Positions 1-5,277 of a DNA stretch of 5,277 bases are shown piece by piece. A program made the position numbers and the translations under genes. The stretch comes from Bacteroidota bacterium (GTDB lineage: Bacteria; Bacteroidota; Bacteroidia; Bacteroidales; JADFUO01), in assembly GCA_015222115.1 (NCBI GenBank), contig JADFUO010000346.1:1-5277 (forward strand). The letters run 5' to 3'. Numbering within the stretch: the first letter of the stretch is position 1; each line of letters begins with the position of its first letter. The notes beneath the pieces are model-generated. The model saw only the letters and a list, made by a program, of their open reading frames with translations, searched no databases and was not told the origin of the DNA.

Positions 1-45
1 AATGAAAACATATTTGAATAAACTATCACTTGTGCTAATTTGTTT

Positions 46-58
46 GTAGCTTCGCTAC
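46..58. repeat. Short hairpin beyond the 3' end of the small domain protein gene
   Basis: GTAGC (46-50) and GCTAC (54-58) form a perfect 5-bp stem around a 3-base loop. It lies 9 bases beyond the stop codon of the gene at 68-412, in that gene's direction of transcription. The bases that follow on the minus strand are A-rich rather than T-rich, so it is a poor match to an intrinsic terminator. It could be a minor 3' stem or chance. Nothing else is recognisable in the first 67 bases. Confidence 0.3.
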
Positions 59-67
59 TCTAAGTAA

Positions 68-412
68 TTAATGTTTTTTCAATTCAATTTTTAATGTATT
101 AACCGAACTCTCTGCTTTTACCACTTTTAATACATTTTTTTGATAAGAAATATATGATACCGAAATATTATAAGTACCCGGTTTAACATTATTAAATTCA
201 AACTTACCATCAAAATCAGAATAAACTTTTTCATCGGTTCCTCCTATTTCAACTAATACTCCCGCTAGAGTTTCACCGGTTTCTTTATCAATAATTTTAC
301 CATTTATTGCAACGGTATTATTATTTATTTCCATAGGATTACCTTCATTGTTTGCATAAGATACTTGAAATGCAAAAAATAAAACAAAAATACTTAAGAT
401 TAATTTTTTCAT
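68..412 (-). CDS. Secreted single-domain CarboxypepD_reg-like protein
   Basis: A complete 114-residue protein. Residues 1-20 form a clear Sec signal peptide: MKK, a hydrophobic core, then cleavage probably after SYA. Residues 35-112 are one carboxypeptidase-regulatory-like domain, a small beta-sandwich, with the hallmark GKIIDKETGETLAGV start, the SDFDGKF turn and the PGTYNISVSYISYQ strand. No transmembrane segment, lipobox or enzymatic domain follows, so the mature protein is essentially this fold alone, free in the periplasm or outside the cell. Residues 36-91 match residues 26-80 of the receptor encoded at 1512-4328 at 33 of 56 aligned positions. The start is supported by the signal peptide and by an A-rich leader typical of Bacteroidota. 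It lies 145 bases downstream of the leucine-rich-repeat gene on the same strand. In receptors this domain sits before the TonB box and plug; the job of stand-alone copies is not established. Domain assignment is firm, function unknown. Confidence 0.88.
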   Translation of the reverse strand: MKKLILSIFVLFFAFQVSYANNEGNPMEINNNTVAINGKIIDKETGETLAGVLVEIGGTDEKVYSDFDGKFEFNNVKPGTYNISVSYISYQKNVLKVVKAESSVNTLKIELKKH

Positions 413-436
413 TTTTTTATTTTTTAAAATTTGCAG

Positions 437-444
437 TAAAATTA
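437..444 (-). promoter_or_regulatory. Possible -7 element for the small domain protein gene
   Basis: Read on the minus strand this is TAATTTTA, matching the Bacteroidota -7 consensus TAnnTTTG except at the last base. It would give a leader of roughly 18 bases before the start codon at 412. No TTG lies at the usual upstream spacing: the nearest good one is about 25 bases away. AT-rich sequence produces such matches easily, so this is weak. Confidence 0.2.
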
Positions 445-466
445 AAATACGTCAATTACATTCATA

Positions 467-490
467 TTACAAGATTGTTACAAGATTGTT
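467..490. repeat. 11-bp tandem repeat, about 2.2 copies
   Basis: The unit TTACAAGATTG occurs at 467-477 and again at 478-488, followed by TT. The two copies are exact and head to tail. They lie in the gap between the leucine-rich-repeat gene and the small secreted-domain gene, about 55-80 bases upstream of the latter's start codon. This could be a duplicated binding half-site or replication slippage. The rest of the 413-557 gap shows no gene or strong hairpin. Confidence 0.7.
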
Positions 491-557
491 AAATTATACC
501 GATTATCAATATAACCACAGCATGCTTTTCACGAATAATCCAGCAGAAACCGACAGA

Positions 558-1424
558 TTAATACTCTATTTTAGTATTCGGCATTGCTTTTCTTAAACTA
601 TCCAAAACCTGAAAAGGAATTTTATTCCCCTTTAAGTTTAATGTTCTGAGTTTTTGTAAAGAAATTAATTCTTCAAAAGGAATGCTTTCAATTTTATTGT
701 TTTTCAGATTTATAACTTCCAGATTTTTAAGTTTTGATATGCTTGTTTTAAGGTTGCTTATGTTATTATTATCCAGTTTTAAAACCCTGAGTTGTAACAT
801 ATCAAATAATCTATCAGGTATTTCCCATATCTGGTTTCGCCCGAAATATATTTCCTCTATGCTTTTCATCTCAAGCAGTTTTTCAGGCATGAAATCAAAT
901 TTGTTTTCACCCAATCTTAAACGCCTAAGATTAGGTAAACGGTAAACTTGCTCCGGCATATCCGAAAATTTGTTTTCTGCGAGATAAAGACCTTGTAAAT
1001 AAATCATGTCGCCAATATATTCCGGTAAGGTCTTTAGGCTATTTTTTGATAACTCCAGTGTATTCAGGTATTTAAAACTATAAACTTCATCAGGTACTCT
1101 ATTCAGCTCTTTTCCAAAGATTATAAGTTTATATACTGAGTCAGGTTGTTTTAATGCTTCATCCAAAGAACGAAAGGTTTTAATTTCGTAAAGTTCACTT
1201 AAAGTAAATAATTTTGTCGAATCAAAACTATCATATTCTAATCTTCTCTGGCATCCAGTACTGTATAATAAAATAACAAATAACAAAAAACAAATAACAA
1301 AACTTGTCCGTATGGAAAAATTCCAAATATCAATTATCAAAACTTGTCCGTATGGATGACTAAAACAGCTTTGAATATTGTGATTTGGGTCATTGAGATT
1401 TATTTGTATTTTGGTGCTTGTCAT
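558..1424 (-). CDS. Leucine-rich-repeat lipoprotein
   Basis: A 288-residue protein. Residues 42-54 are strongly hydrophobic and lead to STGC with Cys58, a plausible lipoprotein cleavage site although the position usually occupied by Leu is Ser. From about residue 95 to the end there are eight leucine-rich repeats with an almost exact 23-residue period, starting near 95, 118, 141, 164, 187, 210, 233 and 257. The pattern is LxxLxLxxNxLxxLP, with Asn at N128, N151, N174, N197, N220, N243 and N267. The last unit ends in LRKAMPNTKIEY, which looks like a C-terminal cap. Such solenoids bind proteins or peptides; no catalytic motif is seen. The ATG at 1424 leaves an unusually long 57-residue leader before the cysteine. 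A TTG at 1340-1338 (residue 29) would give a more normal 29-residue signal peptide, so the start is uncertain. The gene lies 87 bases after the receptor gene on the same strand and may share its transcript. Ligand unknown. Confidence 0.87.
   Translation of the reverse strand: MTSTKIQINLNDPNHNIQSCFSHPYGQVLIIDIWNFSIRTSFVICFLLFVILLYSTGCQRRLEYDSFDSTKLFTLSELYEIKTFRSLDEALKQPDSVYKLIIFGKELNRVPDEVYSFKYLNTLELSKNSLKTLPEYIGDMIYLQGLYLAENKFSDMPEQVYRLPNLRRLRLGENKFDFMPEKLLEMKSIEEIYFGRNQIWEIPDRLFDMLQLRVLKLDNNNISNLKTSISKLKNLEVINLKNNKIESIPFEELISLQKLRTLNLKGNKIPFQVLDSLRKAMPNTKIEY
1275..1302. repeat. 14-bp perfect tandem repeat inside the signal peptide coding region
   Basis: AACAAATAACAAAA occurs at 1275-1288 and again, exactly, at 1289-1302. 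On the coding (minus) strand it is a T-rich unit specifying the hydrophobic core of the lipoprotein signal sequence. The unit is not a multiple of three, so the two copies are read in different frames, and gain or loss of a copy would break the reading frame. Confidence 0.8.
1291..1356. repeat. 26-bp imperfect direct repeat, 40 bp apart
   Basis: Bases 1291-1316 and 1331-1356 match at 24 of 26 positions; the inner 19 bases (1298-1316 and 1338-1356, CAAAACTTGTCCGTATGGA) are identical. The 40-base offset is not a multiple of three, so on the minus strand one copy reads HPYGQVL and the other SIRTSFV. The pattern looks like a local duplication that created or displaced the N-terminus of the lipoprotein. 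Confidence 0.8.
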
Positions 1425-1444
1425 TTATGATTTTTAATATTTAT

Positions 1445-1473
1445 TTAAACTATCAGACTTTATAGATGGACAA
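1445..1473 (-). promoter_or_regulatory. Possible weak promoter for the leucine-rich-repeat gene
   Basis: On the minus strand a TTG (1473-1471) is followed after 18 bases by TAGTTTAA (1452-1445), a partial match to the Bacteroidota -33/-7 promoter pattern TTTG and TAnnTTTG. The last two consensus bases are not matched. Its position, about 20 bases before the ATG at 1424, is reasonable. Read-through from the receptor gene is equally possible, and no terminator is evident in this 87-base gap. Confidence 0.22.
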
Positions 1474-1511
1474 TAATTAGCATATTCGAGCCAATAATTT
1501 TTAGCAGAATA

Positions 1512-4328
1512 TTAAAACTTGTATTTTAGTCTAAGTTTGAAAGTTCGTCCATAACTGTAGCTAAGATAAGTTTTATCTTCTTTCACCGGCTTTTTAAAAT
1601 GGTGAACTGCTTTATATTCTGCATCTAATATGTTATTTATTCCTATTTCCACAATAAAATTTCGATTTGAGCCAAATACTTTTGAGATATTAAAACTTAG
1701 CGAGGGAAATGGTCGTTCGAAAATATACGGAGTTGCTCCTTTGGTTATAATCAGTAATTTTTCACCATTTATATTAAAACCAATATTTGATTCAAACCCA
1801 TTTTTTTTGTTTGCATAATTCAGGAATGCATTAATAATATATGGTGCCTGACCAAACATTGGCCTTTTATTCGATCTTGTTGAGTCGCCTGAAAGTACAT
1901 CGTTATATTCTCTCTCTGTTAACTTAACAACTGATTTTATGGCAGTGAAGTTACCTCCAAATGTAAAATTTTTCAATACATTAATGAAATCAAGTTTTTT
2001 ACGAAATTCAATTTCGATACCATATAAATAGGCATCTTTAGTGTTTATATATTTGATTTCATAATTTTGGGTAGTAATTGACAACTTTTGTTCGATTGGA
2101 TCCTTAAAGAACTTATAGAAACCACCGAAGGAAATTTTTTCTCCTGGTTTAATGAACCATTCCCACCTAATATCTGCATTTGTAATTATAGACCTCTTAA
2201 GCAATGGATTACCTGTAATAAAAATCCCGGTTTTATAATCGTAATAATTTGTTCCAATTTCCCTAAATGTCGGTCGTGCAATGGTTCTTGTACCGGCTAA
2301 TCGTACATTCATATCTTCTGTTAAAGAATAAATAAAGTTTACTGAAGGAAGTAAATCTATTTCCTTTACCTTACCGTGTTTGTATTTGCTGTCATTAATA
2401 TCAACAACTTTATTTGTAACTTCAATATCTGATGTTTCTAATCTTAAACCGGCAATTGCCCGAAGTTTCCCGGATATTGGCAAATCTATCATAGCATATC
2501 CTGCTATAACTTCCTGATGAGCTTTATAACTATTATTTAAATCCTGTTCATGATCAGCAACATAATAATAACCAAAAGGGTTTGTGGTAGATATAATATT
2601 ATCAGTAAGAAATGTATAAATATCAGTAGTTGAAAAAAAGGAAACAGAAGATTGGACCTCAAATTTTGTTTCATCCAGATTACGATCTTTATATGTATAA
2701 GCTCCTCCGAATTTAATTTTTGATTGAGCTTCCAGAATAGTTAAAGGTAACTCAAAATTTAAATTTGCATTATAATTTTCTTCATTCATTTCACGGTAAA
2801 AACGGGCAGGTGCATCATTTGTTTTGATTCTCATGGTAGAATCGTTAAGGAGAAGGAATTCGAAAAATCTTAAATCCGGTTCATTTTGTGTCATATAAGT
2901 ATAAGAAAACAACCATTTGGAAACCATTTTATTTAATTTAGGAAATACGTGTTTTCCATGTAATTGATAATTATCAAAGATTCTTTCGAGAAAGGCAAGT
3001 ACCCTGTCTTCATTAGGAGAATCCTCATAATAGAAAAATCCTGAACGACTAATAGCAAGTTTTTTCCCACTTTGATTTCTTAAATATCTGACACCGATTT
3101 TATTATTACTATTGAGTTTAAGATTCAGATTTAACAGTCCAGAAATATTTACATTTTGTGCTCCATAAATTACTTTGTCAAAAATCTTAAAGGGGTCCGG
3201 CTGTACTCCTTCTTCATAAATTCCATACACGCCATTATCATAATATTTATAAGCACTGGAGTAACTAATGGCTGCATTGTATCCTAATGTTTTCTTTAAA
3301 AAGTTAATTTGATTTCCAGCAGAAAACTTGTAAGATTGGTCTAAGAATGACCTTTTTGTCTCCGGGGTCATTGTTTTATTAAATGAACTACTGATTTCAT
3401 GCAATACTTCATCGGTAAATGGAGGTTTTGGAACGTAATTAATATATCCGTAGCGATCTAAATATTCTTTAGCTATACATGGAATATCCCTTGTTCCGTC
3501 GTCCATTCCAAGCCAATCAGTATTACCTCCTTCATAAGTCAGAAAATCTTTATTTAAGTTAGCCTGAGGATTAAAACCAAAAGAAGCAGAAAATTGCATT
3601 GTGAATTTTTCAGGAAAGTCTTTTGTTGTAATATCAATATGTCCTCCGGTAGATTCACCGGGCATATCAGGCGTAAATGTCTTACGGACAATTATATTCT
3701 CAATAATGTTACTCGGGAAAATATCCATTTGAACAGTGTTTTTTTCCGGGTCCAACGCCGGAATATCTGCACCATTTAATGTAATTTTGGTATATCTGTC
3801 ACCCAATCCGCGAACAAAAACATATTTGTCATCCTGTACTGAAACTCCGGTAACACGTTTTAAAGCTGAGGCAGCATCATTATCTCCAAGACGAGTGATT
3901 TGTTTGGCAGAAATTCCATCTAACATAGAAGCAGATTTTTTTTGCATTAATTGTAATGATGCTTCAGTATATCTTACGGCTTTGGCTGTAACAACAACTT
4001 CATTTAACTGGGTTATTTCTTCATCCAAATTAAAATTGGCTATTGTAACATCACCTTCTTTCACTTCAATATCAGTACGAGTTTGTGATTGATATGAAAT
4101 ATATGAAACCCTGATTGAATATACCCCCGGATTCAACGATAGACTATAATTTCCATCAAAATCACTAATAGTTCCGGTATTGGTCCCGACAACCTTTACA
4201 GTGACACCAATAAGCGTTTCACCGGTTTCATTATCAATTATCTTACCTCTTATAAAACTATTTTGTGCCAGGCTACTTAAAGAAGCAATTAAAAGTATGA
4301 TAATGAGAAAATTAATTCGCCTGATCAT
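1512..4328 (-). CDS. TonB-dependent outer-membrane receptor with N-terminal CarboxypepD_reg-like domain
   Basis: A complete 938-residue energised outer-membrane transporter. Residues 1-21 are a signal peptide, probably cut after SLA. Residues 25-102 form a CarboxypepD_reg-like domain. A TonB-box-like segment LNEVVVTAK (108-116) follows. The plug, about 125-240, contains VRGLGDRYTKITLNGADIP (172-190) and the stretch from NTVQMDIFP to TGGHIDITTKDFP (197-239). The rest, about 241-938, is alternating aromatic and polar beta-barrel sequence ending KLRLKYKF, whose final Phe fits the signal for outer-membrane insertion. Length and order are normal for Bacteroidota TonB-dependent receptors. The GLGDRY/NTVQMDIFP plug is, from memory, that of a non-SusC Bacteroidota subfamily, and no SusD-like gene is adjacent, so glycan uptake is not indicated. 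The ATG at 4328 is supported by the signal peptide and by an in-frame stop at 4338-4340. The substrate is unknown. The family call is secure; membership in a shared transcript with the downstream genes is inferred. Confidence 0.96.
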   Translation of the reverse strand: MIRRINFLIIILLIASLSSLAQNSFIRGKIIDNETGETLIGVTVKVVGTNTGTISDFDGNYSLSLNPGVYSIRVSYISYQSQTRTDIEVKEGDVTIANFNLDEEITQLNEVVVTAKAVRYTEASLQLMQKKSASMLDGISAKQITRLGDNDAASALKRVTGVSVQDDKYVFVRGLGDRYTKITLNGADIPALDPEKNTVQMDIFPSNIIENIIVRKTFTPDMPGESTGGHIDITTKDFPEKFTMQFSASFGFNPQANLNKDFLTYEGGNTDWLGMDDGTRDIPCIAKEYLDRYGYINYVPKPPFTDEVLHEISSSFNKTMTPETKRSFLDQSYKFSAGNQINFLKKTLGYNAAISYSSAYKYYDNGVYGIYEEGVQPDPFKIFDKVIYGAQNVNISGLLNLNLKLNSNNKIGVRYLRNQSGKKLAISRSGFFYYEDSPNEDRVLAFLERIFDNYQLHGKHVFPKLNKMVSKWLFSYTYMTQNEPDLRFFEFLLLNDSTMRIKTNDAPARFYREMNEENYNANLNFELPLTILEAQSKIKFGGAYTYKDRNLDETKFEVQSSVSFFSTTDIYTFLTDNIISTTNPFGYYYVADHEQDLNNSYKAHQEVIAGYAMIDLPISGKLRAIAGLRLETSDIEVTNKVVDINDSKYKHGKVKEIDLLPSVNFIYSLTEDMNVRLAGTRTIARPTFREIGTNYYDYKTGIFITGNPLLKRSIITNADIRWEWFIKPGEKISFGGFYKFFKDPIEQKLSITTQNYEIKYINTKDAYLYGIEIEFRKKLDFINVLKNFTFGGNFTAIKSVVKLTEREYNDVLSGDSTRSNKRPMFGQAPYIINAFLNYANKKNGFESNIGFNINGEKLLIITKGATPYIFERPFPSLSFNISKVFGSNRNFIVEIGINNILDAEYKAVHHFKKPVKEDKTYLSYSYGRTFKLRLKYKF

Positions 4329-4376
4329 TTTGTTATATTATTTTGTTTATGAAAATTATCTTTTGAGTTTTCTCCG

Positions 4377-4407
4377 AAAATATATTTATTTGAAATTGCT
4401 GAAAAAA
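4377..4407 (-). promoter_or_regulatory. Probable promoter of the TonB-dependent receptor gene
   Basis: On the minus strand TATATTTT (4384-4377) fits the Bacteroidota -7 motif TAnnTTTG at all but the last base. A T-run (4407-4402) lies 17 bases upstream where a -33 TTTG would be expected, but it lacks the G. The implied leader is about 40 bases. The -7 element overlaps the left inverted-repeat arm of the surrounding element. This is the best candidate in the intergenic region, though based on a short AT-rich motif. Confidence 0.35.
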
Positions 4408-4410
4408 GTT

Positions 4411-4474
4411 GCCACAGATTGCACTAATTATCACAGATTTAATCCCGAGTACTCGGGATCTGTGAATCTGTGGC
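4411..4474. repeat. Large imperfect hairpin centred on a perfect 18-bp palindrome
   Basis: The core ATCCCGAGTACTCGGGAT at 4442-4459 is a perfect palindrome. Outside it CACAG (4432-4436) pairs with CTGTG (4460-4464), and GCCACAGATT (4411-4420) pairs with AATCTGTGGC (4465-4474). Eleven bases (4421-4431) and a few at 4437-4441 bulge on the left arm only. The CCACAGATT/CACAGATT spacing and the CCCGAG/CTCGGG core resemble repetitive intergenic palindromes I recall from Bacteroidota genomes; this is memory, not a search. On the minus strand the stem is followed by AAC and six T, so it might also act as a back-up terminator for the gene at 4591-5277. Confidence 0.75.
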
Positions 4475-4529
4475 TAATTTCATTTTTATAACTTTTCGGA
4501 GTGGACTCACCTTTTGAGTTTTCAATTAA

Positions 4530-4562
4530 ATAAGCTGATAGTAGATAACACTATCAGCTTAT
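4530..4562 (-). terminator. Likely intrinsic terminator of the beta-helix protein gene
   Basis: ATAAGCTGATAG (4530-4541) and CTATCAGCTTAT (4551-4562) are perfectly complementary, giving a 12-bp stem with a 9-base loop. It begins 28 bases after the stop codon at 4591. On the minus strand the stem runs into TTAATT, a short and interrupted T-rich tail. The stem is AT-rich, so termination strength is uncertain, but position and symmetry fit. Confidence 0.55.
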
Positions 4563-4590
4563 AACATTATGAGAAAATCTGTATTAATAA

Positions 4591-5277
4591 TTATTTACCG
4601 GTTTTGAACATTAATGTCCATCCCTCAGCCCAATTTGATCCACCTGGTTGAAATGCTCCATGATAGGCAGCATTAGTAAAAAAAGGATCTGCTGGAATAG
4701 CAGTTGTTGGATGAGTTGATCCTGCAGTTGGTATAGGGTTTGTTATCTCAATTGCCAAATTCTCAATATAGTTTTCATTGTTGTTGAATAAATTACCTGT
4801 TACTTCTGCATGATTTGCTGGTAAATCACCCTCTTCAGCTTTAGTATATATTTGCTTTGCAGTGTCATTTCCGGCAATATTACTGAATAATGAATTTTTT
4901 ATCATTAATGTTGCTTCAGGTGCGGCATCTGTTAACCAGTTGTAGGAACTGTGTTTGTCACTACGATATTCTATTCTGATTCCTTTTTCACCATTAGCGA
5001 AAATTGAGTTGGCATAGGTTCCGGCAGCATTATCACGAAAAATAACATAGTTACCGAATCCATGTCCAATATAAGTTGCATTATAAATAGTTGGTTGTGC
5101 AAAAGGTGCATTTTCTTCATCATCACCGGTTCCACCATCTTGTTCAGCGAGACGGTCTCCTGTATTTTCATCCTGCAGAGCTACCCAGAATTGTCCTTTA
5201 CCACTATAGCCTTCATCATAATCATAAGAATCATCACCAACAAGAGCAACCAAAGCATGGCTAATTTGAGGCACGCC
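4591..5277 (-). CDS. Secreted beta-helix-like protein, C-terminal part (5' end outside window)
   Basis: About 228 residues of the C-terminal end are visible, and the frame stays open to the window edge. The first GTG (5274) is not a credible start: there is no signal peptide, and the reading begins directly in conserved sequence. Near the start of the visible part is GDDSYDYDEGYSGKGQFW, the signature of a large Bacteroidota family of secreted proteins, roughly 400-600 residues long, that I recall as often misannotated 'multidrug transporter'. Short repeating segments such as IYNATYIGHG, NYVIFRDNAAGTYANSIFAN and MIKNSLFSNI, rich in Asn, Gly and Ile, fit a right-handed beta-helix. The end, DPFFTNAAYHGAF followed by NWAEGWTL, is also typical of the family. 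There are no membrane segments, which argues against a transporter. The acidic DDSYDYDE stretch could bind calcium, but that is inference. It lies upstream of the receptor on the same strand, separated by a likely terminator. Function unknown; family recognition good. Confidence 0.85.
   Translation of the reverse strand, partial: GVPQISHALVALVGDDSYDYDEGYSGKGQFWVALQDENTGDRLAEQDGGTGDDEENAPFAQPTIYNATYIGHGFGNYVIFRDNAAGTYANSIFANGEKGIRIEYRSDKHSSYNWLTDAAPEATLMIKNSLFSNIAGNDTAKQIYTKAEEGDLPANHAEVTGNLFNNNENYIENLAIEITNPIPTAGSTHPTTAIPADPFFTNAAYHGAFQPGGSNWAEGWTLMFKTGK

Larger units (their letters stand above)
4360..4523. repeat. Repeat-bounded, MITE- or REP-like element upstream of the receptor
   Basis: An exact 13-base direct repeat, CTTTTGAGTTTTC, lies at 4360-4372 and 4511-4523. 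Inside it, CTCCGAAAA (4372-4380) and TTTTCGGAG (4493-4501) are perfect inverted repeats; with the outer GAGT (4365-4368) and ACTC (4505-4508) the arms match at 13 of 16 positions. The centre holds a large imperfect hairpin, listed separately. Paired ends flanked by direct repeats recall a miniature inverted-repeat element. However, the right-hand direct repeat is nine bases away from its inverted repeat, so a textbook target-site duplication is not shown. No transposase is encoded. Confidence 0.55.

Noticed and set aside
2..49. Plus-strand mini-frame MKTYLNKLSLVLICL
   Set aside because: Only 15 codons and on the strand opposite all other genes; it resembles a signal peptide by composition but ends at once, so chance is the best explanation.
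682..945. Plus-strand open frame opposite the leucine-rich-repeat gene
   Set aside because: It lies wholly antisense to a well-supported repeat protein, and its leucine/serine-rich composition is the shadow of that repeat pattern.
1275..1356. Could the clustered repeats be a CRISPR array?
   Set aside because: Only two copies of each unit, of different lengths, within a coding region and without regular spacers.
3736..4092. Plus-strand 118-codon open frame
   Set aside because: Antisense to the conserved plug and N-terminal domain of the receptor; no recognisable domain or signal peptide.
1512..4328. Polysaccharide-utilisation locus (SusC/SusD)
   Set aside because: No SusD-like, glycoside hydrolase or sensor gene is visible, and the plug sequence does not look like SusC.
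4180..4491. Plus-strand open frame crossing the receptor start and the palindromic element
   Set aside because: Half is antisense to the receptor and half reads through the repeats; no domain or plausible start context.
4971..5171. Minus-strand open frame overlapping the beta-helix gene
   Set aside because: Another frame of the same strand within a gene whose family motifs are clear.
5272..5274. GTG as start of the beta-helix protein
   Set aside because: The frame remains open to the edge, there is no signal peptide, and the family's members have a long N-terminal part that would lie to the right.

Overview
The window looks like chromosomal DNA from a member of the Bacteroidota. It is AT-rich, and the genes have A-rich leaders without Shine-Dalgarno sites. 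The largest gene is a TonB-dependent receptor with the N-terminal CarboxypepD_reg-like domain typical of that phylum. No marker here fixes the genus or order. All four genes lie on the minus strand, so the transcription order runs from the right edge to the left.

From right to left the layout is as follows. (1) 4591-5277 holds the C-terminal part of a secreted, probably beta-helical protein of a Bacteroidota family often mislabelled 'multidrug transporter'; its start is beyond the window. (2) 4329-4590 is a 262-base intergenic region. It carries a hairpin just after that gene, then a dense set of nested inverted and direct repeats around a perfect 18-base palindrome, and a probable promoter for the next gene. 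(3) 1512-4328 is a complete 938-residue TonB-dependent outer-membrane receptor. It is not a clear SusC, and no SusD is visible. (4) 558-1424 is a probable lipoprotein made of about eight 23-residue leucine-rich repeats, with an odd, repeat-bearing N-terminus. (5) 68-412 is a small secreted protein consisting of one CarboxypepD_reg-like domain that closely resembles the N-terminal domain of the receptor.

Taken together this looks like a small cell-envelope locus: an energised outer-membrane receptor, a secreted surface or periplasmic protein upstream, and two small exported proteins downstream. That the genes act together is an inference from order and strand only. The receptor's substrate cannot be read from the sequence. 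The points most worth a second look are the repeat-rich element that appears to contain the receptor promoter, the out-of-frame repeats in the signal peptide of the leucine-rich-repeat lipoprotein, and the detached copy of the receptor's N-terminal domain.
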